A DNA stretch of 34,317 nucleotides, taken from NCBI GenBank assembly GCA_900549885.1, contig URQA01000006.1, forward strand, positions 1 through 34,317. Reading direction: 5' to 3'. Under the pieces are notes generated by a model, which ran no database searches, was not told the DNA's origin, and was given only the letters and a program-made list of their open reading frames with translations. The position numbers and the translations under genes are program-made. Below, piece by piece: positions 7,110-13,547 of this stretch; the stretch's first letter is position 1, and every line of letters starts with the position of its first letter. The DNA comes from an uncultured Eubacteriales bacterium (GTDB taxonomy: Bacteria; Bacillota; Clostridia; Oscillospirales; Oscillospiraceae).

Positions 7110-8141
7110 ATGGCCCGCCGCGTACAGAAAAAACGGACCTCGCCCCTGGTGCGGGTGTTGAAGGTCTTGTACATTATGCTGGTAATCGTGTCTGTTATCA
7201 TTGTAGGGACTTTCGCCGCCTATCAGGTATTTATCGGTCCTCCGGATGTGGAGGACCAAGTAACTTTCCCCATCACGTCCCCGCAGCCAAGCCAGGACGT
7301 AACCGCGTCACAGGAGCCGGAGACCACCCCCTCGGACGACGTGGTGGTATACACCCGACGGGAGGGAGTTTATACCTGCCTGCTCACCGGCAGCGATGAG
7401 GGCAACCTCCGGGCGGACACGATTATGCTGGGCTGCTTTGATACCAACAACAAAACCGCCACCTTGGTGTCCATTCCCCGGGATACCCTGGTGCTGCGCA
7501 ACGGCAAAAACAGCAAGATCAATGCTGTATACGGAAACGGCAAGGGCGAGGCCATGGCCCAAGCGGTATCCGAACTGCTTGGTGTGCCGGTGGATTACTA
7601 TGTATCGGTGGATCTGGATGCCTTCGGTGCCATTGTGAAGGCCATCGGCGGGGTATATTTTGATGTACCCATCGACATGAATTATGACGACCCCTATCAG
7701 GATCTTCACATCCATCTGGAAAAAGGCTATCAGAAGTTGAACGCGGAGCAGGCCATCGGGGTGGTCCGCTTCCGCCACAACAACGACGGTTCCGGCTATC
7801 CCCGGCAGGACCTGGACCGGGCGGAAACCCAGCGGAACTTCCTGGCCGCCCTGGTCAGCCAGACCGTTACCCTGTCCAACGTCACCAAGGTCACGGAACT
7901 CATCAATATTCTCAATGAATATGTGGACACCAATATGCCGCTGAACGACATGATCTATTTTGCCACCGCCGCCATCGGCATGGATCTGGACGCCGCCTTG
8001 AAAACCGGCACCCTGCCGGGGGAATGGATCAGCCCCTACTATGAATTGGACGACGAAGGGGTGCTGGAGCTTGTCAACGAATTGCTGCCGGTGTATACGC
8101 AGCCCATTACAGAAGATATCCTGAATATCCGCCACAGATGA
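7110..8141 (+). CDS. LytR-CpsA-Psr (LCP) family cell-wall ligase
   Basis: Membrane-anchored enzyme of the family that transfers undecaprenyl-phosphate-linked glycopolymers (teichoic acids, capsule) to peptidoglycan. The 343-residue protein has a short basic cytoplasmic start, one transmembrane helix (about 18-40), a Pro/Ser/Thr/Glu-rich linker (about 45-77) and the extracellular LCP domain (about 85-270). Key motifs: the Arg-Asp of NLRADTIML (R101, D103), SIPRDT (121-126), KINAVYGNG and the C-terminal RQDLDRAETQR. Start: ATG at 7110, nine bases after AAAGGAG; an upstream in-frame ATG at 7077 lacks a ribosome site. The stop overlaps a spurious ATG before ridA. Neighbouring envelope genes (ligase, GT4, PMT, GT2) make a surface-glycan role plausible; the polymer attached is unknown. 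Confidence 0.93.
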   Translation: MARRVQKKRTSPLVRVLKVLYIMLVIVSVIIVGTFAAYQVFIGPPDVEDQVTFPITSPQPSQDVTASQEPETTPSDDVVVYTRREGVYTCLLTGSDEGNLRADTIMLGCFDTNNKTATLVSIPRDTLVLRNGKNSKINAVYGNGKGEAMAQAVSELLGVPVDYYVSVDLDAFGAIVKAIGGVYFDVPIDMNYDDPYQDLHIHLEKGYQKLNAEQAIGVVRFRHNNDGSGYPRQDLDRAETQRNFLAALVSQTVTLSNVTKVTELINILNEYVDTNMPLNDMIYFATAAIGMDLDAALKTGTLPGEWISPYYELDDEGVLELVNELLPVYTQPITEDILNIRHR

Positions 8142-8158
8142 GAAAAGGAGAGAGTGAC

Positions 8159-8533
8159 ATGAATAAGACCATCACCGCCGCTGGAGCCCCCGCCGCCGTG
8201 GGGCCCTACTGCCATGCCAAGCTGGCGGGGGACACCTTGTACTGCTCCGGCCAGCTGGGATTGGTGCCCGACACCGGGAAGTTGGCCGAGGGAGTAGAAG
8301 CCCAAGCCCGTCAGGCCCTGGACAACTTGGGCGCGGTGCTCCGGGCCGCCGGCATGGACTATGCCGACGTGGTCAAGACCACCGTGTTCCTGGCGGACAT
8401 CAACGACTTCGCCGCTGTCAACGCCATCTATGCCGAGTACTTCCGGGACGAGCCCCCCGCCCGCTCCTGTGTGCAGGCGGGCGCTCTACCCAAGGACGGC
8501 CTGTTTGAGATTGAGGCTGTGGCTGTGAAATAA
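8159..8533 (+). CDS. ridA: RidA family enamine/imine deaminase
   Basis: Small trimeric enzyme that hydrolyses reactive 2-aminoacrylate and related enamines made by PLP enzymes. The 124-residue product has the family pattern AAGAPAAVGPYCHA near the N-terminus, YCSGQLGLVP, and the C-terminal PPARSCVQAGALPKDGLFEIEAVA with the catalytic Arg (RSCVQ) and Glu. Length is exactly family-typical. Start: ATG at 8159, with AAAAGGAGAG about eight bases upstream; an in-frame ATG at 8138 overlaps the LCP stop codon and is less likely. It follows the LCP gene by 17 bases, so it is cotranscribed, and it is closed by an unusually long perfect stem-loop. Confidence 0.95.
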   Translation: MNKTITAAGAPAAVGPYCHAKLAGDTLYCSGQLGLVPDTGKLAEGVEAQARQALDNLGAVLRAAGMDYADVVKTTVFLADINDFAAVNAIYAEYFRDEPPARSCVQAGALPKDGLFEIEAVAVK

Positions 8534-8537
8534 ACAT

Positions 8538-8604
8538 CGGTGATACACAGAAAAAGAGGACCTGGCCCTACTAGGGCCAGGTCCTCTTTTTCTGTGTATC
8601 ACCG
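8538..8604. terminator. 33-bp perfect inverted repeat, bidirectional terminator
   Basis: Arms 8538-8570 and 8572-8604 are perfectly complementary around a single central base, with an A5 tract in the left arm and T5 in the right arm. It sits four bases after the ridA stop, and its right arm contains the tyrA stop codon (8599-8601). The convergent genes share it. Confidence 0.88.
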
Positions 8605-9468
8605 CACGTCGTCCCCCCGGCGGGCCTCCAGATTCATCTGGCGCTTCCGGCTGGCGGAGGCGGCCAGCATGGCCGCCAGAGTGACCGGGTCCCCCTCGGC
8701 GATGGCCTTGCGGTAGGCCCGCAGGCGGTCCTCCAGCCCTTCGATGACCTTTGTGAGCGCCGGGGCGTTCATGGAGAACAGCTGGGTCCACAAGGGTACG
8801 TCCAGGGCGGCCACCCGGGTGCAGTCCCGAAAGGATCCCCCCTCGTACCCCCGGCAGTCGAACAGGTCGGGGTCGTCGCACACCGCCACCGCCACCACGT
8901 GCATGAGCTGGCTGGTGTATGCGATGATGGCGTCGTGGTGCTCCGGGGTGGTGCGCACCACGTCCCGGAAGCCGCAGTACTGCGCCATCCGCTCCAGCAG
9001 GGCAATGTGCTCCGGCTGGCTGTCCGCCCGGGGGGTCATGATGAAGTGGGCGTTGCGGAACAGGGTGGCCTCCGCGTGGTCGATGCCGGATACCTCCTTG
9101 CCCGCCATGGGGTGGCAGCCAATAAAGCCCACCCCCTCTGGCAGACACTGGGCGGCCTCCATGACTGCGGTCTTGACACCGCATACGTCGCACACCAGGC
9201 TGCCGGGTTTGAAGCGTTCGGCGTTGTCCTGGAGAAAGTCCACGATGCCCTGGGGGTCTTGGCACAGGATGACCACGTCCGCCCCCGGCAGCTCTGCCGG
9301 ACCGTCCATGGTCACCCGGTGGGCGGCGCGGCGTACTACCGCCTTGTCATAGGTGGCCTGGGAGCGCACCGCCCCCACCACCTCATAGTCCTCAAAGCCT
9401 TGAAGGGCCATGGACAGGGAGCCGCCAATCAGGCCCAGCCCCACCACTAAAATCGTCTTTTTTTCCAT
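8599..9468 (-). CDS. tyrA: Prephenate dehydrogenase
   Basis: NAD(P)-dependent oxidative decarboxylation of prephenate to 4-hydroxyphenylpyruvate, the committed step to tyrosine. The 289-residue protein has an N-terminal Rossmann fold (VVGLGLIGGSL, GxGxxG at about 10-15), GADVVILCQDPQGIVDFL, and the substrate motif GFIGCHPMAGKEVSGIDHA with the catalytic histidine. The C-terminal helical domain contains TPEHHDAIIAYTSQLMHVVA and SFRDCTRVA. No C-terminal ACT domain is visible, so feedback control may lie in regulation of the operon. Start: ATG at 9468 with GGAAGG ten bases upstream; longer frames lack support. It follows aroF by 120 bases that contain three hairpins, on the same strand and probably the same transcript. 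The stop codon is embedded in the long inverted repeat shared with ridA. Confidence 0.94.
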   Translation of the reverse strand: MEKKTILVVGLGLIGGSLSMALQGFEDYEVVGAVRSQATYDKAVVRRAAHRVTMDGPAELPGADVVILCQDPQGIVDFLQDNAERFKPGSLVCDVCGVKTAVMEAAQCLPEGVGFIGCHPMAGKEVSGIDHAEATLFRNAHFIMTPRADSQPEHIALLERMAQYCGFRDVVRTTPEHHDAIIAYTSQLMHVVAVAVCDDPDLFDCRGYEGGSFRDCTRVAALDVPLWTQLFSMNAPALTKVIEGLEDRLRAYRKAIAEGDPVTLAAMLAASASRKRQMNLEARRGDDVR

Positions 9469-9488
9469 ACTGATCCAGCCTTCCAAAG

Positions 9489-9577
9489 CCGCGCTTTCGG
9501 CGCGGGAAATCATTGACACGCCCCGGACTGGGGCGAAGTGTTCCGCAGGCAATGCACTGGAAAAGGCGATGCCTTTT
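9489..9577 (-). other. Three small stem-loops between aroF and tyrA
   Basis: Perfect hairpins with arms 9489-9494/9500-9505, 9519-9524/9530-9535 and 9561-9567/9571-9577, each with a 3-5 base loop. The last one (nearest aroF) has a U-rich arm and could cause partial termination or mark an RNA processing site that sets the aroF:tyrA ratio. Function is inference. Confidence 0.5.
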
Positions 9578-9588
9578 TCGATGGACGG

Positions 9589-10605
9589 TCACACCGAGCG
9601 CCCCACACAGGCGGCAATGGACTCCACTCGGTCCATGATGACGGCAAACTGGTCCGGAGTGACGGACTGCGCCCCATCGCACAGGGCATGGGCCGGATCG
9701 TTGTGGACCTCGATGATCAAGCCGTCCGCCCCGGCGGCCACGGCCGCCATGGCCATGCGTTCCACCATCCAGGCCTGGCCGCAGGCGTGGGAGGGGTCCA
9801 CCACCACCGGCAGGTGGCTCAGCCGCTTCACTGCCAGGACCGCCGAGAGGTCCAGGGTGTTGCGGGTATAGGTCTCAAAGGTACGGATGCCCCGCTCACA
9901 CAAAATGACGTTTGGATTGCCCTCGCTCATAATATACTCCGCGCTCATGAGCCACTCCTCAATGGTGGCGGACAGCCCCCGTTTCAGGAGGATGGGCTTT
10001 TTGGTTCGGCCCACCTTTTTCAGCAGGTCGAAGTTCTGCATGTTACGGGCGCCGATCTGGATGACGTCCACCGCCTCCTCGAACATGGGAAGCTGGTCGG
10101 AACTCATCAGCTCAGTGACGATGGGCATGCCGGTGGCGTCCTTGGCGTCCAGCAGCAGACGAATGCCCTCCACTCCTTTGCCCTGAAAAGAGTAGGGAGA
10201 GGTGCGGGGCTTGTAGGCGCCCCCCCGCATGGCGCAGGCTCCGGCGGCCTTTACCGCCTGGGCCACCCCCACCATCTGGCTCTCGCTCTCTACCGAGCAG
10301 GGACCGGCGATCACTACCAGTTTGTCTCCACCGATGGACACGCCGCCGCCCATATCGATTACCGAGTCGTCAGGGTGATATTTGCGGTTGGCCTTTTTGT
10401 AGGGTTCGGTCACACGCATAACCCGGTCCACCCCGTCCAGCTGGGACAGGTACTCCTGATCCAGCCGGCTGGCGTCCCCTTCGGCGCCGAGAATGGTGAC
10501 CTCTGAGCCCTTGGACACCATCACCTTGACGCCTCCGGCCTCCATGGCCCGAATGGTGGTTTGCAGCTGTTCCGCCGTGAACTCCGGCTTCATAATGACG
10601 ACCAT
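9589..10605 (-). CDS. aroF: 3-deoxy-7-phosphoheptulonate (DAHP) synthase
   Basis: First enzyme of the shikimate pathway: phosphoenolpyruvate plus erythrose 4-phosphate to DAHP. At 338 residues it has the type I-beta layout: an N-terminal ferredoxin-like/ACT-type regulatory domain (about 1-70), then the TIM barrel. Metal ligands and substrate motifs are present: AGPCSVES (Cys), MRGGAYKPRTSPYSFQG, LLKRGLSATIEEW, ERGIRTFETYTRNTLDL, VVVDPSHACG (His) and LIIEVHNDP (Glu, Asp). The N-terminal domain suggests feedback by Tyr or Phe (family knowledge). Start: ATG at 10605, about seven bases after AAAGGAA; MKPEF at 10593 is an alternative. It is followed by tyrA and preceded by a Tyr-codon-rich leader peptide and intrinsic terminator, so expression is probably set by charged tRNA-Tyr. 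Confidence 0.95.
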   Translation of the reverse strand: MVVIMKPEFTAEQLQTTIRAMEAGGVKVMVSKGSEVTILGAEGDASRLDQEYLSQLDGVDRVMRVTEPYKKANRKYHPDDSVIDMGGGVSIGGDKLVVIAGPCSVESESQMVGVAQAVKAAGACAMRGGAYKPRTSPYSFQGKGVEGIRLLLDAKDATGMPIVTELMSSDQLPMFEEAVDVIQIGARNMQNFDLLKKVGRTKKPILLKRGLSATIEEWLMSAEYIMSEGNPNVILCERGIRTFETYTRNTLDLSAVLAVKRLSHLPVVVDPSHACGQAWMVERMAMAAVAAGADGLIIEVHNDPAHALCDGAQSVTPDQFAVIMDRVESIAACVGRSV

Positions 10606-10621
10606 AACAATGTTCCTTTCT

Positions 10622-10655
10622 GATAAAAAATAAGCGGCTGCCCGATGGCAGCCGC
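10622..10655 (-). terminator. Attenuator terminator in the aroF leader
   Basis: On the minus strand: a perfect 9-bp stem GCGGCTGCC / GGCAGCCGC (arms 10655-10647 and 10642-10634) with a four-base loop, followed directly by TTATTTTTTATC (10633-10622). It lies 17 bases before the aroF start, inside the leader rather than after a gene, so it must regulate read-through. Confidence 0.9.
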
Positions 10656-10680
10656 GTCTGGAACGCTCCTGGCAGACCAC

Positions 10681-10749
10681 TCAAGGGCACGACAAAAGAC
10701 CGCTATTATAATAGCGGTAATAACCATACCCATAAGCCTGGTTCGCCAT
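10681..10749 (-). CDS. Tyrosine-rich leader peptide of the aroF attenuator
   Basis: A 22-codon ORF between the promoter and the attenuator terminator. ATG at 10749 has AAAGGAG (10765-10759) nine bases upstream, an excellent ribosome site. Codons 6-14 read YGYGYYRYY: six Tyr codons (five TAT, one TAC) in nine positions; the stop is TGA at 10683-10681, 25 bases before the terminator stem. Such Tyr enrichment just before the committed enzymes of Tyr synthesis is the hallmark of a ribosome-mediated attenuation leader (as trpL or pheL). When charged tRNA-Tyr is scarce the ribosome should stall on these codons and change RNA folding downstream. It is too short for usual gene finders. I know of no described example for this locus, but cannot search. 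Confidence 0.85.
   Translation of the reverse strand: MANQAYGYGYYRYYNSGLLSCP
10699..10718 (-). promoter_or_regulatory. 20-bp perfect palindrome over the Tyr codons (1:2 hairpin)
   Basis: ACCGCTATTATAATAGCGGT is a perfect palindrome covering leader codons 11-17. It can form a pause-type hairpin. Its 3' half (TAATAGCGG) could instead pair with CCGCTTATT in the terminator's 3' arm and U-tract (10637-10629, one bulge, eight pairs), a possible antiterminated state. The pairing is my manual reading; no folding energy was computed. Confidence 0.65.
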
Positions 10750-10784
10750 GAGGAAACGCTCCTTTCTGTTTAAGTCTGGAAAAC

Positions 10785-10813
10785 AGTTTAACGCTTTTAT
10801 CCATAAAAGTCAA
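10785..10813 (-). promoter_or_regulatory. Sigma-A promoter of the aroF-tyrA leader
   Basis: Minus strand: TTGACT (10813-10808), 17-base spacer, TAAACT (10790-10785). Transcription would start near 10778, about 29 bases before the leader-peptide ATG. Confidence 0.75.
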
Positions 10814-11189
10814 GAGAGAAATCAAAAATAGCATGTAAATGGTTGTCGTTCAAAAGACCATGAGTCTTGAAACTCCTTGTAAACACTGACTTTTTCCGCA
10901 TAAGCGCTCAAATTGCGCCTAAATTTTATACCATCAAATATAAAGCAGCCAGACGGATATAAGAAAAATCATACGAGGTGAGGGCGAAAGCACTCGTTGT
11001 CTTTGCCTGTTTGTTGGCCATGTAAACAGGGACAGAGGCACTTGTCAACAGCGGGCAAAACACATTTAACGGTACCGTTAATGAGGGCCGCTGGCTCTGC
11101 TAATTCATATAAACGGGGGGAATGGTAGAAAAATTCATATATGGACGCTATGCTAAAAATATATAAATTTGATGGGGTAACGTACTACA
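10814..11189. other. AT-rich gene-free stretch before the GNAT gene, with a 16-bp palindrome
   Basis: About 375 bases without a supported gene. Base composition drops clearly compared with the flanking operons. It contains the perfect palindrome TTAACGGTACCGTTAA (11066-11081), which looks like an operator half-site pair, and AT-rich sequence near 11130-11170 that probably holds the GNAT promoter (no clear -35/-10). Confidence 0.4.
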
Positions 11190-11792
11190 ATGGAAATAAA
11201 AGAATTGCAAAAGAAAGATTTTCAAAAAGTTATTGAATATGCAATTTCTGGAATGCACTTCGAAGAATACTTAACGAATAAGCTTATGCTTAATATATAC
11301 GGAAGATATTTTTGGTATTTAGAATACATCAATGCTACTCAAGTCATTGCTGCTTACGAGGACAAGAAACTTTTGGGTGTTCTTGTGGCGGACATAAAGG
11401 GCGAAGAAAAACCATACAAGTCTGTTGGAAAAGGCTTGTATGTCAAATTGATAGATATCATCCAAAACCTGTTTTTTAGCGGTGGTGTTATGCCTTATAA
11501 CGAAGCAAACAGGAAGATGCTGGACCAATACACCAAGCGCTATGCTCCCGATGGAGAACTTCGTTTTTTAGCAGCTGATCCGAAAAGTAAGATAAAAGGG
11601 ATAGGGACATTCTTATTAAATGAGCTAGTACGGCGAGAAGCAGGGAAAGAAATTTATTTATTCACTGATACAAATTGCACATATCAATTTTATGAGCATA
11701 GGGGATTTGAACGAGTAGGTGAGCAAAAGATCATTCTCGAACTCTCCAATGAAGTTGGTTTGAAATGCCTGCTATACAGAAGAAGATTATAA
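11190..11792 (+). CDS. GNAT family N-acetyltransferase (AT-rich, probably acquired)
   Basis: Probable acetyl-CoA-dependent N-acetyltransferase of about 200 residues. The acetyl-CoA binding loop region reads ELRFLAADPKSKIKGIGTFLLNEL (core KSKIKGIGTFLL, the Q/RxxGxG/A-like motif, about 127-145), followed by a beta-bulge segment and the C-terminal YQFYEHRGFERVG typical of GNAT proteins. Substrate is unknown. The gene is strikingly AT-rich, with AAA/TTT/ATA-type codons unlike the GC-rich neighbours, suggesting horizontal transfer. The ribosome site is weak (GGGGTAACG, about ten bases before the ATG). It stands alone between the aroF attenuator region and a strong terminator. Confidence 0.8.
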   Translation: MEIKELQKKDFQKVIEYAISGMHFEEYLTNKLMLNIYGRYFWYLEYINATQVIAAYEDKKLLGVLVADIKGEEKPYKSVGKGLYVKLIDIIQNLFFSGGVMPYNEANRKMLDQYTKRYAPDGELRFLAADPKSKIKGIGTFLLNELVRREAGKEIYLFTDTNCTYQFYEHRGFERVGEQKIILELSNEVGLKCLLYRRRL

Positions 11793-11950
11793 AATTATTG
11801 AAAGAATTGCAACTTACACAAGGAACCGGAACATTTCTGACAAGCGAAAAGCTTTGGAAATATAGGTATTTTCCTTGCTCCGATAGACAACTTGCAAGAA
11901 ATCATAGCATAAGGCGATTTTTCACAGAAAAATTACTGTATTTCATGAAA

Positions 11951-11985
11951 CAGGTCCCGCCGAATGACCGGCGGGACCTGTTTTT
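11951..11985 (+). terminator. Terminator between the GNAT gene and the ligase operon
   Basis: Perfect 12-bp arms 11951-11962 and 11969-11980 (CAGGTCCCGCCG and complement), six-base loop, then TTTTT. It serves the plus-strand GNAT gene, and probably also the minus-strand ligase gene ending at 12002. Confidence 0.88.
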
Positions 11986-12001
11986 GCGGTAAAAGACGGA
12001 T

Positions 12002-13534
12002 TCAGCAAGCGGAGAGCTGTTCCGGTTTGCGGGACAGCTTGACGCAGGCGGCGATGACCCCAAACAGGGACCAGAAGATAAACAGGTTCCGGGGATAGTA
12101 CCAAGTATACTCCGCCAGGCCCACCACCAGAATACCACAGAAGGCTCCGATGGCGGCCGCCAGGATGACGCGCACGGTCCGGTCAGCGGGGGCAGTATAG
12201 TAGGATTTCACACCCTGCTTGAGCTGACCGAACACGGTGCCCAAGTGGAAGATGCCGCCGAACAGGCCCAGCTCCCCCCACATCTGGAGATAGTTGTTGT
12301 GGGTGTGGACGGGGAAGTTGCCGTCCCGCATCGGGGGATACAGTTCAAAGACGGATACCATGGCGTCCGAACCAAGGCCGGTGCCCCGGAACCAATAGTC
12401 CTTCATCATGGTGAAGGAGGCGTTGTAGATCTGGAAGCGGTAATTGGTGGACGTGTCCCGGCTGTCCCCAATGGTGAGAATACGGTTATAGATGGTGTCC
12501 GGCAGGAGGGGCAGGCAGAAGATGCCCACCAGCAGGAACAGGGGGAGTACCTTCCAGTTGATCAGGGCCAGAAAGACCACCGCCGCCACCGCAATGCCGA
12601 TCCAGCTGGAGCGGGACAGGGTGGCCCCCAGGGACACCACGCCTACCGCCAGAGCGGCCAGAGACAGCACCTTGACCCGCCAGTTCTTGCTCACAATGAG
12701 CAGAGCAAAGACCAGAGGCAGAAGCATGACCAGGATCTCCGCGAAGTTGTTGGGGTTGTCGAAGAAGGAGTAAATGCGGCCGGGCATGCCATAGTTGACC
12801 AGCATGTCCTGCTGGGAGGCTACCACCTCCACCCCGGTGTAGGCCTGCCAGCAGCCATAGGTTCCGCAGATGAGCAGACCGAAGGCGACGGCGGTGAGCA
12901 GGGCCAGCAGCTGATCCGGACGGCTGATGGAGCTGACGATGAGCAGGGTCAGCAGGAAAGCCCCCACATAGAACAGGAAAAACCGCAGGGACAGGGAGGT
13001 GGAGTAGGAGGTGAACAGGGCAGCCCCGATGGACAGCAGGAACAGGGCGAACCAGGGGCCCAGGCGCTTCAGCTCCACCTGGAGCTGGCCCCGGGCGGAG
13101 GCCAGCACAAACAGTCCGGCCAGCACCAGCGCCCCGAGGAAACCGTAGGCGTTGTTCCAGTAATCGTGGGGGACGGACAGCAGCACCAGCAGGAACAGCC
13201 CGGTGAGCAATGCGGTGCTCTGTCCCAGCAGGGCGATAAGCCGCCAGAAGAAGCTGCCCTCCAGCACCTTGCGGCAGGGGCGGTAGATCCAGCGGACCAG
13301 GGCGGTGGGCAGGTTGGCCGCCCCGCCCATGACGGCGGAGGTGATGCTGCCCGGCCAGGCCCGGGTGGCCGCCCCATCCCGGGCAAACAGACGAAAGACG
13401 GCGCTGCCCGCCAGCCAGCGGGGAAAGGCCCGGTCCAGGCGGTCAAGAAGCGCGCACACCCCGCTCTGCCCCCACAGGGCGGCAATGACAAGCAGGATGC
13501 GGCGAAGATAACTGTTTTGAAATGCGGTCGTCAT
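12002..13534 (-). CDS. O-antigen ligase / polymerase-like membrane protein
   Basis: Polytopic membrane protein (510 residues) of the Wzy/WaaL/O-antigen ligase superfamily, which polymerise glycans or join them to an acceptor outside the membrane. About ten to twelve hydrophobic segments are visible. The large extracellular loop includes NYRFQIYNASFTMMKDYWFRGTGLGSD and the characteristic VHTHNNYLQMWGELGLFGG, the His-containing motif of the family. Start: ATG at 13534, ten bases after AAAGGG; it lies 13 bases after the stop of the GT4 gene, so they form an operon. Residues 1-75 are a soluble-looking, Arg-rich extension before the first membrane helices. The polymer it handles is unknown; ligase versus polymerase cannot be separated by sequence alone. 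Confidence 0.85.
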   Translation of the reverse strand: MTTAFQNSYLRRILLVIAALWGQSGVCALLDRLDRAFPRWLAGSAVFRLFARDGAATRAWPGSITSAVMGGAANLPTALVRWIYRPCRKVLEGSFFWRLIALLGQSTALLTGLFLLVLLSVPHDYWNNAYGFLGALVLAGLFVLASARGQLQVELKRLGPWFALFLLSIGAALFTSYSTSLSLRFFLFYVGAFLLTLLIVSSISRPDQLLALLTAVAFGLLICGTYGCWQAYTGVEVVASQQDMLVNYGMPGRIYSFFDNPNNFAEILVMLLPLVFALLIVSKNWRVKVLSLAALAVGVVSLGATLSRSSWIGIAVAAVVFLALINWKVLPLFLLVGIFCLPLLPDTIYNRILTIGDSRDTSTNYRFQIYNASFTMMKDYWFRGTGLGSDAMVSVFELYPPMRDGNFPVHTHNNYLQMWGELGLFGGIFHLGTVFGQLKQGVKSYYTAPADRTVRVILAAAIGAFCGILVVGLAEYTWYYPRNLFIFWSLFGVIAACVKLSRKPEQLSAC

Positions 13535-13547
13535 AGGAGCGTCCCTT

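Noticed and set aside
10622..10813. T-box riboswitch for the aroF leader
   Set aside because: The leader is too short, and I see no T-box core (AGGGTGG-like) or specifier stem; a short Tyr-rich ORF explains it better.
11765..11992. A 75-codon frame at the end of the GNAT gene
   Set aside because: It runs through the terminator stem-loop and lacks a ribosome site.
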